A stretch of 64,000 nucleotides of DNA from Demequina phytophila (GCF_000971135.1 NZ_BBLW01000001.1:489855-553854), one strand, 5' to 3'. Counted from the first letter of the stretch, positions 27,651 through 40,157 are shown. The notes: a model not told the origin generated them from the sequence alone. Program-made: numbers and translations.

Positions 27651-28729
27651 CGGGACTCCTTCGTCGCGGCGGCGGGATGGCTGGAGGGGTGGACGCGGCC
27701 GTCCATGATCATCCGGGCGGTCCGCACCACGCGGGTCCGGCCCACTCGCGTCGGGTCGCCCGGGACCGGGTCGACGTAGAGGTCGAAGAACCCCGTGGGG
27801 TGCTCGACGCGGAGCGGCGCGTCCGCGGCGGGGAGGATCGCCAACCCCTCGGCGACGGTGCCGGCGAGCCGTGCACCTGCGGCGGCGGTCGCGGCGCCGA
27901 GCACGCCGATGGCCTCGTGGACGCGGAACGGGATGAAGCTGCGGGTGCGGAGCGTGCCCCCGGCGGCCGGCGCGGACAGCAGCACGATCTTCGGGGTGGT
28001 GGTGGTCTCAGGCGTGCCCGCGATCCCCATGAGCGGGAACGCGGCGGCCCGGATCTCGGCGACGCGCCGGACCACCTCGGGGTCACCCTCGAGGGTCGCG
28101 GGGTCCTCCCCGCCCGTGAGCCCCAGATCCGCGGCCCGGACCAGCACCGACGCCATCCCGTTGTCGATGAGCGTCGCCTCGACTCCCGCGATGACGTCGA
28201 TCGGGTTGCCGGTGGGCAGCAGGGCGCCCGCGGCCGGCTCGAGCTCGACCTCGATGGGCGCGGCCGTGCCGGGCACGCCCGAGATCTCCGCATCCCCCTG
28301 GTAGGTGACCTCTCCGCCGGGGGTGAGCACGGTGAGCGCGGCCACGGCAGCCGTGTTGACCATCCGCACCCGCACCACGGTGCGGCCGTCGCGCGCGGGC
28401 ACCAGCCCCCGCTCGATCGCGAACGGTGCGACCGCGGCGAGGATGTTGCCGCACGTCTGCGACGTCGACACCACCGGTTGGTCCACCGCGACCTGAAGGA
28501 ACAGGTAGTCGATGTCCGCGTCGTCGTCCTCGGCCGGGCTCACCACTCCGACCTTGCTGGTGAGCGGGTGGGCGCCCCCGAGCCCGTCGATCTGGCGGAC
28601 GTCGGGGCTGCCCATGATCCGCAGCAGCAGGTCGTCGCGCGCTGCCGGATCCGCGGGCAGATCCTGGGCGAGGAAGATGCCGCCCTTCGAGGTGCCGCCG
28701 CGCATGAGCGCGCAAGGGATGCCCGTCAT
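27647..28729 (-). CDS. ligU: 4-oxalomesaconate tautomerase LigU (PrpF family)
   Basis: A 360-residue protein of the PrpF/diaminopimelate-epimerase fold. MRGGTSKGGIFL near the start and STSQTCGNILAAVAPFA are the family signatures; the latter supplies the active-site Cys region. LigU/GalD isomerises 4-oxalomesaconate between keto and enol/double-bond forms so that LigJ can hydrate it. ATG at 28729 overlaps the ligK stop. The assignment over other PrpF proteins relies on the surrounding lig genes. Confidence 0.9.
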   Translation of the reverse strand: MTGIPCALMRGGTSKGGIFLAQDLPADPAARDDLLLRIMGSPDVRQIDGLGGAHPLTSKVGVVSPAEDDDADIDYLFLQVAVDQPVVSTSQTCGNILAAVAPFAIERGLVPARDGRTVVRVRMVNTAAVAALTVLTPGGEVTYQGDAEISGVPGTAAPIEVELEPAAGALLPTGNPIDVIAGVEATLIDNGMASVLVRAADLGLTGGEDPATLEGDPEVVRRVAEIRAAAFPLMGIAGTPETTTTPKIVLLSAPAAGGTLRTRSFIPFRVHEAIGVLGAATAAAGARLAGTVAEGLAILPAADAPLRVEHPTGFFDLYVDPVPGDPTRVGRTRVVRTARMIMDGRVHPSSHPAAATKESR

Positions 28730-29421
28730 GCCTGCTCCGCGGCGGGGTGGCGGCGGTAGGTGACGCCCAGGTCCTGGAGGACGGGGCGCATGCCGTAGCG
28801 GTCGAGCCCCAGCTCGCCCTCGAGGAACGATGCCCGGGTCGCCTCCTCCTTGGCGAGGCGGGCGCGGGAGGCGACCAGCGCATCGTCCGCCTGCTCCCGG
28901 GGGACCACGACGAGGCCGTCGTCGTCGGCGATCACGATGTCGCCGGCGTCGATCACCTGACCGCCGACCACGATGGGCACGTTGATCGCGCCCGGCGTGT
29001 TCTTCACGGTCCCCATGACGTTGACGTGGCGCGCCCACACGGGGAAGCCCATGTCGCGCAGCTCCTGGGTGTCGCGCACTCCCGCGTCGATGATCGCGCC
29101 CACGACGCCGCGGCGCTGCAGTCCGGTCGCGAACAGCTCGCCGAACATGCCGTGGCTCGACGGCTCACGGGTCGTGGCGACGAGGATGTCGCCGGGACCG
29201 CACTGCTCGATCGCAGCGTGGATCATGAGGTTGTCGCCCGGCCAGCTCATCACGGTGACCGCGGTGCCCGCGACGCGCGTGCCCTGCTGGATGGGGCGCA
29301 GCGCCGAGATCGACCCGGTGCGACCCATGGCCTCGTGGATGGTCGCCACGCCGATCGTCGAGAACGCCTCGACGGTCTCCGCGGACGCCTTCGGCGGGTC
29401 GGTGAGGATCACGGTCTCCAT
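28726..29421 (-). CDS. ligK: 4-carboxy-4-hydroxy-2-oxoadipate aldolase LigK
   Basis: A 231-residue RraA-like class II aldolase that splits 4-carboxy-4-hydroxy-2-oxoadipate into pyruvate and oxaloacetate; the family also decarboxylates oxaloacetate. The active-site signature is intact: GELFATGLQRRGVVGAIIDAG followed by VRD (Arg116, Asp117). The C-terminal RASFLEGELGLDRYGMRPVL is typical of LigK/ProA rather than RraA. ATG at 29421 has AAGGAG upstream. First gene of the operon; a GntR-type operator lies 65-76 bases upstream. Confidence 0.92.
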   Translation of the reverse strand: METVILTDPPKASAETVEAFSTIGVATIHEAMGRTGSISALRPIQQGTRVAGTAVTVMSWPGDNLMIHAAIEQCGPGDILVATTREPSSHGMFGELFATGLQRRGVVGAIIDAGVRDTQELRDMGFPVWARHVNVMGTVKNTPGAINVPIVVGGQVIDAGDIVIADDDGLVVVPREQADDALVASRARLAKEEATRASFLEGELGLDRYGMRPVLQDLGVTYRRHPAAEQA

Positions 29422-29485
29422 GGGGGCGCTCCTTCGCGAGCCATGCGTCCTCATCGGCGAGTCCGCTCGCCCTTACCCTAACAGG

Positions 29486-29497
29486 ATTGTTGACAAT
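29486..29497. promoter_or_regulatory. Candidate GntR operator before ligK
   Basis: ATTGTTGACAAT is a palindrome (ATTGT-NN-ACAAT) of the kind bound by FadR/FCD-type GntR proteins, in an AT-rich patch unusual for this DNA. A related ATTG-GCG-ACAAT lies before the gntR gene itself (30231-30242). This supports one regulator controlling both. Confidence 0.6.
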
Positions 29498-29533
29498 GTT
29501 GTAGCCGATATTGACGACGCTTGAGGTGCGGCG

Positions 29534-30172
29534 TCACGCCGGCGTGCTGCTGCTCGCCCGCAGCGCCTCGATGACGGACGCGATGTGCGCGCGCATCGCC
29601 GCCTCAGCGGCGTCCCCGTCGCGCGCGACCACCGCATCGACGATCGCCTGGTGCTGCCACACGGAGACCTTCGACCGCCCGGGGACATGCGACAGCGCGT
29701 ACTGATGCCGCACCATCTGCCCGTGGAGCTGGGCGATGATGCCGTTCGCCTTGCCGTGGCCCGCGATGTCGCGCAGGGAGGAGTGCAGGCGCGCGTTGAG
29801 GTCGCTGTATTCCGCCACCTCGCCGGCCGCCACGGCCTCGTGCATCTGACGACCGATCGCCGCGAGCTCGTCCGCCTCCGCGTCGCTCACCCGCTCGGCC
29901 GCGCGCCTCGCGATGAGCCCCTCGACCACCTGGCGCACCTCGGAGATCTCGACCGCCTCGTCGATCCCGATCTCCCTGATGCGGGCACCGATGTTGCGGC
30001 GCCGCTCGACCAGGCCGTCCGCCTCGAGCGCCTGGAGCGCGGCCCGCACCGCGAAGCGGCTCGCATCGAAGCGCTCGCACAGCTCCGCCTCGACCAGGCG
30101 CTGGCGCGGCGCGAACTCGCCGCGCAGGATCGCGGCCCTCAGCTCGTCGAGCACTCGCACATCTGCGGCCAT
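29534..30172 (-). CDS. GntR family (FCD subfamily) transcriptional regulator
   Basis: A 212-residue regulator. Residues 1-70 are the winged helix (LRAAILRGEFAPRQRLVEAELCERF, SRFAVRAALQALEADGLV) and the rest is an all-helical FCD effector domain (EVRQVVEGLIARRAAERV; DLNARLHSSL with the metal-binding His, and HQAIVDAVVARD). FCD regulators sense small organic acids, and the adjacent ligK-ligU-DUF1932-ligJ operon makes a pathway intermediate the likely ligand. ATG at 30172 has GAGGAG just upstream. Probably a repressor relieved by the intermediate. Confidence 0.9.
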   Translation of the reverse strand: MAADVRVLDELRAAILRGEFAPRQRLVEAELCERFDASRFAVRAALQALEADGLVERRRNIGARIREIGIDEAVEISEVRQVVEGLIARRAAERVSDAEADELAAIGRQMHEAVAAGEVAEYSDLNARLHSSLRDIAGHGKANGIIAQLHGQMVRHQYALSHVPGRSKVSVWQHQAIVDAVVARDGDAAEAAMRAHIASVIEALRASSSTPA

Positions 30173-30223
30173 GGCTCCTCCTCGGGTGGACGCGGGGCCC
30201 GACGACGGCGCCGGACACGCGAG

Positions 30224-30243
30224 CAACAATATTGGCGACAATA
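30224..30243. promoter_or_regulatory. Candidate autoregulatory operator of the GntR gene
   Basis: CAACAATATTGGCGACAATA contains ATTG-GCG-ACAAT and an overlapping CAACAATATTG; both relate to the ligK operator. It lies 52-71 bases before the gntR start. The rest of the 307-base gap to the next gene (30173-30479) is taken up by palindromic element C and the promoter of the secreted protein. Confidence 0.55.
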
Positions 30244-30266
30244 CAGCGTGCGCCGGGCCACGCCCA

Positions 30267-30362
30267 GTTCGCCGCGCACGGTCGGCAGGGCGACACGCGG
30301 CGATCCGAGGGACGATGCGCGGCGCGCGCCCGCGTGTCGCCGCCCGGACCGTGCGCAGCGAC
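30267..30362. repeat. Palindromic intergenic element, copy C
   Basis: GTTCGCCGCGCACGGTC (30267-30283) pairs imperfectly with GACCGTGCGCAGCGAC (30347-30362); inside, CGACACGCGG pairs with CCGCGTGTCG, and the loop holds an intact GGGACGATGC word (30309-30318). Unlike copies A and B, it lies between divergent genes, so it cannot be simply a terminator. Confidence 0.85.
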
Positions 30363-30479
30363 GTGGGGGGCGGTCCCTGCCGGGAATGCATGGATGCCGA
30401 TTCGTGTCCTTCTTGTGACAATTGCAGGGATCCGCCGACGGTGCTGAGACGTCGCCCCACCCCGACGGAAGGCCTCCCG

Positions 30480-31022
30480 ATGCCCCGAAGCCACGCCGCG
30501 CCCCGCGCGGTGACCGCGCTCGCCCTTGCGCTCCTCCTCGCCCTCGCCCACCTCGCCGGCGGCACGCAGAACGCCTCCGCCGCACCGCACGAGCCCGGCG
30601 CAGCGCCGTCCGAGGCAACCCCGCTCGCACCGATCACCGCCGAGCGCGACGCAGGCTTCGCCGTGCGCACGCCGGCCGTCGAGGTCGAGAGCGCCTCGGC
30701 GGCGCGCGGCGGCTATGCGTTCGACGTCCGCCTCACCGGGCACCAGGAGGCGCTCGACCTGTGCGCCGGTTGGGTGTTCGAGGACTTCATGGCAGGCGAC
30801 GTGGTGTCCTCCCACAATCATTGCGGCGGGGACGTCGTGCTCGGCCTCGAGGTGGGGGACGCGGTCGCGCTGACGGGCTACGCGGAGGGCCGCTACACCG
30901 TCACGCAGCTCAAGACCGTGCCCCGGTACAGCCCCGCGACGGTGCTCGAGGGCGGCCTATGGATGCAGACGTGCCTGTGGGACAGCGACCTCATGCGCCT
31001 CGCGCGCCTCTCCCCCGCATGA
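30480..31022 (+). CDS. Small secreted protein of unknown function
   Basis: A 180-residue product with a clear signal peptide (basic MPRSHAAPR, then a long Ala/Leu core ending ASAAPH). The mature part (~150 residues) has three Cys residues (DLCAGWVF, HNHCGGDV, MQTCLWDS) and alternating hydrophobic residues, suggesting a beta-sandwich stabilised by a disulfide. I recognise no family. GGAAGG precedes the ATG. It ends 26 bases from the convergent ROK gene. Confidence 0.6.
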   Translation: MPRSHAAPRAVTALALALLLALAHLAGGTQNASAAPHEPGAAPSEATPLAPITAERDAGFAVRTPAVEVESASAARGGYAFDVRLTGHQEALDLCAGWVFEDFMAGDVVSSHNHCGGDVVLGLEVGDAVALTGYAEGRYTVTQLKTVPRYSPATVLEGGLWMQTCLWDSDLMRLARLSPA

Positions 31023-31047
31023 CCAGCGGGAGGCATGGCGCCCACGT

Positions 31048-32313
31048 TCACGCGGGCTCGGACACCGCGGCGTCGCGGCGCAGCACGGGGACCAGCGTCG
31101 GGTCGTCGAACATCGCGGTGAGCCCGTGGCGCGCCGCGCCGACGAGCCCCGCGCGACGCCCCAGCCGCCCCGACTCGATCGCGAGCGGCGCGAGACGCTC
31201 GGTGCGCGGCGCGAGCTGCAGCTGCAGGCCCGGCTCGAGCCACCGCCGCATCCCGGCGAGGTAGCCGCCGAGCACCAGCTCCGTGGGGTTGACCACGTCG
31301 TACACGGAGCGCATCGCGGCGCCCAGGATGTCCCCCGCGCGGATCGCGACGTCGACGGCACGCTTCTCGCCCCGGTCCAGGCGGGCGCGGAACTCGTCCA
31401 TCGCCGCCTGGACGCCCGCCATCTGCGCGTGATCCGTGAGTCGCGCCGAGGTGAGCAGCGCCTCGGGGCCGATGTACGCCGCCAGGCAGCCGTTGGCCCC
31501 GCACACGCATGCGCGACCGCGCCAGTCCACCGTGACGTGTCCCAGCTCGCCGCCGTAGCCGCGGCCGCCGGTGAGGATGCGACCGTCCGCGACCACGCCG
31601 CCGCCGATCCCGGCGCCCACGCTTCCCTCGACGTACAGCATCACGGGGGGTCGCGGCACGGGGAGCGCGGCATGCTCGGCGAGGGCGGCGGCATTCGAGT
31701 CGTTGATGACGTCGACCGCCAGGTCGCGCCGCACGCCGGCGGCGTGGATGAGGTTGACCAGCTCGAGGTGGCCCCAGCCGAACTCGGCGGTGTCCGCGAT
31801 GCGGTTGTCGCTGCCGACCGGGCCGGGCATGGTGACCACGCACGCGAGCAGCACGGCGCCGTGCTCGGCTGCGCGGGCCTCCGCGCGGGTCACCAGATCC
31901 GCGATCGCGTGGGCGATGTCGCCCGGCTGGCCCCACGCGACGGTCACGCCGCGCGACGACGAATCGAGCAGCAGGCCCGCGCTCGAGTGGAGCTCCGCGG
32001 TGACGCGGGTCCGCGCCACCCGCACCGCGAGCGCGACGCAGCGGTCCGGGACGGCCTCGACCAGGATCCGCGGGCGTCCGCGCCTGCGCGCCTCGCCCAC
32101 GCCGCCGCGCGCGTCGCGGACCAGGCCGCGGTCGTGCAGGTCCGCCACCAGGTTGGTGACGGAGGCGGCGACCATCCCGGTCGCATGCTCGATCTCCTTG
32201 CGGCTGAGGCTGCCGTGGTCGCGCAGCATCCGCATGACGATGCCGAGGTTGTGCGAGCGCAGGGAGGACGGATCCGCCGCGGCGTCGCGGCCGGCCCCGA
32301 TCATGGCTCCCAT
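31048..32313 (-). CDS. ROK family transcriptional regulator
   Basis: A 421-residue regulator. Residues ~18-80 are a winged helix (GSLSRKEIEHATGMVAASV), followed by a ROK sugar-kinase-like domain: INDSNAAALAEH, GSVGAGIGGGVV and the zinc motif CVCGANGC with the upstream His (GELGHVTVDW). The Glu that normally follows the last Cys (CLE) is Ala here. Such proteins (NagC/XylR type) sense sugars or sugar phosphates. No sugar operon is adjacent, so its targets lie elsewhere. ATG at 32313 or 32304; neither has a strong ribosome site. Confidence 0.85.
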   Translation of the reverse strand: MGAMIGAGRDAAADPSSLRSHNLGIVMRMLRDHGSLSRKEIEHATGMVAASVTNLVADLHDRGLVRDARGGVGEARRRGRPRILVEAVPDRCVALAVRVARTRVTAELHSSAGLLLDSSSRGVTVAWGQPGDIAHAIADLVTRAEARAAEHGAVLLACVVTMPGPVGSDNRIADTAEFGWGHLELVNLIHAAGVRRDLAVDVINDSNAAALAEHAALPVPRPPVMLYVEGSVGAGIGGGVVADGRILTGGRGYGGELGHVTVDWRGRACVCGANGCLAAYIGPEALLTSARLTDHAQMAGVQAAMDEFRARLDRGEKRAVDVAIRAGDILGAAMRSVYDVVNPTELVLGGYLAGMRRWLEPGLQLQLAPRTERLAPLAIESGRLGRRAGLVGAARHGLTAMFDDPTLVPVLRRDAAVSEPA

Positions 32314-32350
32314 GGGGAGCAGGGTACGCGCCGCCCCGCACGCTCCCGCG

Positions 32351-33559
32351 TCACCATCGCGCGACGGGCGCGAACCAGGACCGGGCGCGCGACCGCGCGA
32401 ACTCGGGAAGCGACGCGATGATCCGCGCCTGATCCCCCACCGACGCCTGCTCGTCGAGGAAGGCGAGCACGCGTGCCGGTGGGTGGCGCGTGAGGAGACC
32501 GGCGAGGATCTCGGCCGCCGCGCGAGGGTCGTCGCGGATGACCCGCAGCAGCGCCGCGTCGAGGGCACGGGCACCTCGCCGGTGCGGCGCCACGTGCGCC
32601 GGGTCCGCCCCGCGCGCCATCGCCGCGGCGATGGCGACCGCATGCCTCTCCATGCGGGCGATCCCGTAGCCGGTGCTCGCCTTCACCATCCCGGCGCGGG
32701 CGCCGATGGGCACCACACCCCCGGCCGGGTGCGAGGGCGGCTGGACGAGCAGCGGGATGAGGCCGTGCTCGCGGTGGACGATGCGGTGGTCGCCCACGTG
32801 CAGGACGTCCCGCAGGTACGCGGTGAGCTGGTGCGCGTGGGGCTGGGTGGGGCGCTCGAGGGATTCGTCCGCCTCGCGCTCCTTCTCGACTGGGCTGACC
32901 TCCGCGCCGGGCACCACGAACCTCACCCGTTCGACCACCGCCGCCCGCGCCGAGGTGGGCAGCACGTACATGAACGCGAGCCCGTCCTCCTGGTCGGTGC
33001 GCAGGTCCATGAAGGTGACGGCGTCCGTGTCGAAGGTGTCCGCGTCGCACTCGACTCCCACGCCGAGGAAGTCGAGGTGCGGGCCGTCGACCAGGTGGGA
33101 GCGTGCCGCGCCGGGGCCCACGCTGTCGAACACGTGCCGCGCGCGCACCACCCGGCCCGCGCCCGAGCCGTCCTCGAGCGCGACGGTGACCCCCGCATCG
33201 TCCCTGGTCAACGAGCGTGCGGTCGCGGTCTCCCGGACCCAGCCGCGCGCCGCCAACCCGGCGCCCGTGAGGCTGTCGAGCGCCTCGCCCGTGATCGCCC
33301 GGTACGCGTACGGCGCGAGGTCGAGGCGCCGCTCCCAGCCCGGGACGGCGACGTACGCGTGCGCGAGCGTGGTGGTCGCGGCGGCGTCGAGCGGCCCGCC
33401 GCCGGTGCTCCACCAGGCCCACCCGCGGTCGGCGAGCGCGTGCGCGCCGTCGTCGACCAGGAGCAGGCTGCCGCGCCAGGGCGAGTCCGCGAGCCGGGAC
33501 GCGAGGGTGAGGCCCGCCGCTCCCCCGCCGAGGATCACAGCATCGAGGGTCTCGGTCAC
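32351..33559 (-). CDS. Lycopene cyclase family protein (CrtY/CrtL-type)
   Basis: A 402-residue flavoprotein-like cyclase. The dinucleotide motif is ILGGGAAGLTLASRL (residues ~9-23), DDGAHALADRGWAWW matches the family's conserved acid/Trp region and IGARAGMVKASTGYGIARM is the lycopene-cyclase signature. It would add beta rings to lycopene at the membrane. No crtE, crtB or crtI is within the window, so it is either an outlying cyclase or acts on another polyene. GTG at 33559 overlaps the stop of the upstream metal ATPase by four bases, so both are translated from one message, an unusual pairing. Confidence 0.82.
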   Translation of the reverse strand: MTETLDAVILGGGAAGLTLASRLADSPWRGSLLLVDDGAHALADRGWAWWSTGGGPLDAAATTTLAHAYVAVPGWERRLDLAPYAYRAITGEALDSLTGAGLAARGWVRETATARSLTRDDAGVTVALEDGSGAGRVVRARHVFDSVGPGAARSHLVDGPHLDFLGVGVECDADTFDTDAVTFMDLRTDQEDGLAFMYVLPTSARAAVVERVRFVVPGAEVSPVEKEREADESLERPTQPHAHQLTAYLRDVLHVGDHRIVHREHGLIPLLVQPPSHPAGGVVPIGARAGMVKASTGYGIARMERHAVAIAAAMARGADPAHVAPHRRGARALDAALLRVIRDDPRAAAEILAGLLTRHPPARVLAFLDEQASVGDQARIIASLPEFARSRARSWFAPVARW

Positions 33560-35868
33560 GACGCACCTCCCGCTCCAGCGGGAACCAGGCCGAACGCGTC
33601 CTCGTCCTCCTGCGCGTTGTGGAGACGGAGCACGGCGTAGAGGCCGTAGAGCAAGCGCCGCAGCTCGACCACGTCCTCGGGTCCCGCGGCGTCCGCGCCC
33701 TCGCCGACGGCGTCGAGGAGGCGGCGCAGCCGCACCACCTGATGCTCGATCTCGGCATGCGTGCGGGTGAGCGCGGCGACGGCGTCGTGGCTGCCGAGAG
33801 CGCGCGCGAGCAGCGGCACCAGCGTCTCCTGGTCGGCGCGCTCATGCGGGACGAGCTCGGTCTCGAGCGCGGCGAGCAGGTCGCGCGCCGGGCCCAGGTC
33901 GGGGTCGGCTGCAGACAGCCCGTCCGCGACGGTCGCGACCCGCTCGACCAGCGGCGCGAGGCCGTCGTGCTGCGTGCGCAGCGCGTCGAGCGCGTCGAGG
34001 TCCGCGGGGCTCAGCGCCGGCGCGTGGGTCCGGGCGGGCAGGACGGCGCGCAGCGCGATCGCGATGGCGAGCAGGTCGATGACCTCCTGCAGCGCGGCGC
34101 CGAGCGTGGGTGGGAGGTAGCCGAGCGCGGCCGCGGCCATGGCGACCAGCGACAGCCCCATGCCCACCGCCACCGCCTGGAGGGCGATGGCGCGGGACCG
34201 GCGCGCGATGCGCATGGCGTCCGCGAGCGCCTCGACGCGGTCGACGGTGAGGACCACGTCCGCGGCCTCGGACGATGCGGTGGCGCCGCGGGCGGCGAGC
34301 GCCACGCCCACGTCGGCGGCGGCGAGCGCGGGGGCGTCGTTGATGCCGTCCCCCACCATCACCGTCGCGCCGTGCTCCCGCGCCGCCGCGAGGGCGGCAA
34401 GCTTGTCCTCGGGCGTGCACTCGGCGAGCACCTCGTCGACGCCGACCACGCGTCCGACCATCTGGGCCACGTCGGCCCGGTCGCCCGTCGCGAGGACGAT
34501 GCGCCGGACGCCGGCCGTTCGCAGCGCCCGGACCATGCGGGGAGCGTCGGGCCGGATCGGATCATGGAGCAGCAGCGCGGCCGCCACGGCTCCGTCGATC
34601 TCGACGAGCACGCTCATCGAGCCGTCGAGGTCCGCACGGCGGCGCACCTGACGGGCCCACGCGTCCGGCTCCGGTCCCGTGATCCAGGTGGCGCGGCCCA
34701 CGCGCACGCGGTGCCCGTCCACCTCCCCGACGACGCCCTGGCCGTGGACCTCCTCGGCCGCCGCCGGCATCGCGAGGGTCAGCCCGCGCGCGAGCGCCGC
34801 CTCCACGATGGGGCCGGCGAGCACGTGCGCGGACATCTGGTCGAGGCTCGCGGCGAGCCGGAGCGCCTCGTCGGGGTCGGCGACGCCGGCGGGGAGGACA
34901 TCCATGACGGCCGGGCGGCCCCGGGTGAGGGTGCCGGTCTTGTCGACCACCATGGCGCGGCCGACCGCGAGGCGCTCGAGCGCGGCCCCGCCCTTGACGA
35001 TCACCCCGAGCCGGGCCGCGCGCGACAGCCCGGACACGATCGCGATGGGCGCCGCGAGCAGCAGCGGACATGGCGTCGCGACCACGAGCACCGCGACGGC
35101 GCGGGTCGCGTCGCCGGAGGCCCACCACGCCACGGCGGCGAGCACGAGCGTCAGCGGGACGAACAGGACGGCCCACCGATCGGCGGTCCGCACGAACGGC
35201 GCGGACGTCGCCTGCGCCTCCTCGACCAGGCGCACGAGCGCGGCGTACGTGGAGGTCGCCGCCGTGGTGGTGGTGACGATCTCGACGGGAGAGCCGGCGT
35301 TGACCACGCCCGAGCGGACGTCCTCGCCCCCCGCGCGCTCGACGGGGACGGGTTCTCCCGTGAGCGCGGACTCGTCGAACGTCGCCGCGGCGGTGAGGCG
35401 TCCGTCCACCGGGACCACCTCGCCCGGCCGCACCAGGAGATGCTCCCCGACCCCGACATCGTCCACCGGCACCTCCTCGATGCCGGTCGCGGTGAGACGC
35501 CGGGCGGTGCGGGGCGCGCGCTCGGTGAGGAGGCTGAGCTCGCGGCGGGCGCGCGCGTCCGCGCGAGCCTCGAGCACCTGGCCGGTCGCCAGCATGAGCG
35601 TGATGATCGATCCCGCGAGCGGCTCCCCGACCGCGAGGGCGCCCGCGAGCGCGAGCACCGCGATGATGTCGACGGTGGGGCGGCGGTGCCGGGCCGCGTC
35701 GATGGTCGCGGACAGCGCGAAGACGAGGCCGAGGGCGGCGCCGGCGACCCACAGCGCGGTCGCGGCGTCGGGGGCGGCGATCCGCCAGGCGACGGCACCC
35801 CCGGCCAGCAGGAGACCCGAGGTGACCAGCACGATCATCTCGAGATGGCGCCGGACCGTCCCGACCAT
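33556..35868 (-). CDS. P1B-type metal ATPase fused to a C-terminal hemerythrin-like domain
   Basis: A 770-residue protein. Helices in the first ~100 residues, an actuator domain with TGE (SALTGEPVP), the TPCPLLLAAPIA motif in the ion-channel helix (residues 265-268 TPCP), DKTGTLT (309-315), ATGDRADV and GDGINDAPALA form a complete heavy-metal P-type ATPase. From ~625 the protein continues as a hemerythrin-type bundle with spaced His/Glu ligands (QHDGLAP, VPHERADQ, THAEIEH, LHNAQEDEDAF). This layout corresponds to the P1B-5 group, in which a soluble diiron-like domain is fused and Ni/Fe are proposed substrates. No N-terminal Cys-x-x-Cys metal domain. Coupled to the lycopene cyclase downstream. 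Confidence 0.87.
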   Translation of the reverse strand: MVGTVRRHLEMIVLVTSGLLLAGGAVAWRIAAPDAATALWVAGAALGLVFALSATIDAARHRRPTVDIIAVLALAGALAVGEPLAGSIITLMLATGQVLEARADARARRELSLLTERAPRTARRLTATGIEEVPVDDVGVGEHLLVRPGEVVPVDGRLTAAATFDESALTGEPVPVERAGGEDVRSGVVNAGSPVEIVTTTTAATSTYAALVRLVEEAQATSAPFVRTADRWAVLFVPLTLVLAAVAWWASGDATRAVAVLVVATPCPLLLAAPIAIVSGLSRAARLGVIVKGGAALERLAVGRAMVVDKTGTLTRGRPAVMDVLPAGVADPDEALRLAASLDQMSAHVLAGPIVEAALARGLTLAMPAAAEEVHGQGVVGEVDGHRVRVGRATWITGPEPDAWARQVRRRADLDGSMSVLVEIDGAVAAALLLHDPIRPDAPRMVRALRTAGVRRIVLATGDRADVAQMVGRVVGVDEVLAECTPEDKLAALAAAREHGATVMVGDGINDAPALAAADVGVALAARGATASSEAADVVLTVDRVEALADAMRIARRSRAIALQAVAVGMGLSLVAMAAAALGYLPPTLGAALQEVIDLLAIAIALRAVLPARTHAPALSPADLDALDALRTQHDGLAPLVERVATVADGLSAADPDLGPARDLLAALETELVPHERADQETLVPLLARALGSHDAVAALTRTHAEIEHQVVRLRRLLDAVGEGADAAGPEDVVELRRLLYGLYAVLRLHNAQEDEDAFGLVPAGAGGAS

Positions 35869-35913
35869 AGGACCACGGTATGCCCGCCCTCGGACATGAG
35901 GGCGGGGCCAAGG

Positions 35914-36884
35914 TCACGCTGGGGCGGCGAAGGTCTCGGCGTCGACCTCGGCGGACTGCGCGGCGTTGTAGCGCTGGCCGGACACGGTGGACGTGTCGAT
36001 CAGCTCGCCTGCGCGGGCCAGCACCTCGGGGGCGACCTGGAAGGTCGCCGCCGCGTGATTCTCGCGCACATGTTCCAGCCGGGTGGTGCCCGGGATCGCG
36101 ACCACGTGGTCGCCGCGCGAGAGCACCCACGCGAGCGCGAGCTGCGCGGGCGTGCACCCGGCCTCCGCCGCGAGCGCGCGCCACGCGGGAAGCAGGCCCG
36201 CGTTGGCGGGCCAGTGGTCGGACTGGAAGCGGGGCATGGTGCGGCGGATGTCCCTCTCCGCGAGCGCGCCCGGATCGCCGACGGCGTCCGCGAGGAAGCC
36301 TCGCGCGACCGGCGAGAACGCGACCAGCGCGACGCCCGCCTCCCGCGTCGCCTCGAGCATGCCGAGCTCGGGGTTGCGGCTCCACAGCGAGTACTCGTTC
36401 TGGACGGCCGCGATGGGAGCGACCTCGAGCGCCTCGCGTAGGCGCGCCACGGACACCTCGGAGAGCCCGATCGCGCCGATCTTGCCGGCCGCGACCGCCT
36501 CCGCGAGCGCGCCGACGCTGTCCCCGATCGGCACGGCCTTGTCCCACCGGTGCAGGTAGTAGAGGTCGATCCGGTCGACGCCGAGCCGGCCGAGCGACGC
36601 GTCGACCTGGGCGCGCAGGGTCTCGGGGCGTCCGTCGATCGTCTTGACCCCGTCGACCAGTGCCATGCCGCCCTTGGAGGCGACCACCGCATCGTCCCTC
36701 CGGCCCTTGAGCGCACGCCCCACCAGCTCCTCGTTCCGGCCGCCGCCGTAGAGCGTCGCGGTGTCGAGCAGGCGCACGCCCTCGTCGAGCGCGGCGCGCA
36801 GCATCCGCTCGGCGTCGTCGGGGGACGGCGGGATGCCGTACGCGTGGCTGAGCTCCATGCAGCCCAGGCCCATCCGGGGGAGGA

Positions 36885-36888
<4 letters not shown>
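35914..36888 (-). CDS. Aldo/keto reductase
   Basis: A 324-residue NADPH-dependent (alpha/beta)8 oxidoreductase. The catalytic tetrad is visible: Asp in RLLDTATLYGGG with Tyr four residues on, Lys in VVASKGGM and His in LYYLHRW. The C-terminal VVAIPGTTRLEHVREN binds the cofactor phosphate. GTG at 36888 overlaps the ligC stop (GTGA), with GGAGGAG upstream, so it belongs to the ligI-ligAB-ligC transcript. It is not a known step in 4,5-cleavage; it may detoxify an aldehyde related to the pathway. Confidence 0.86.

Positions 36889-40157
<3,269 letters not shown>

Noticed and set aside
32351..33559. Carotenoid biosynthesis cluster
   Set aside because: Only the cyclase-like gene is present; crtE, crtB and crtI are absent from the window.
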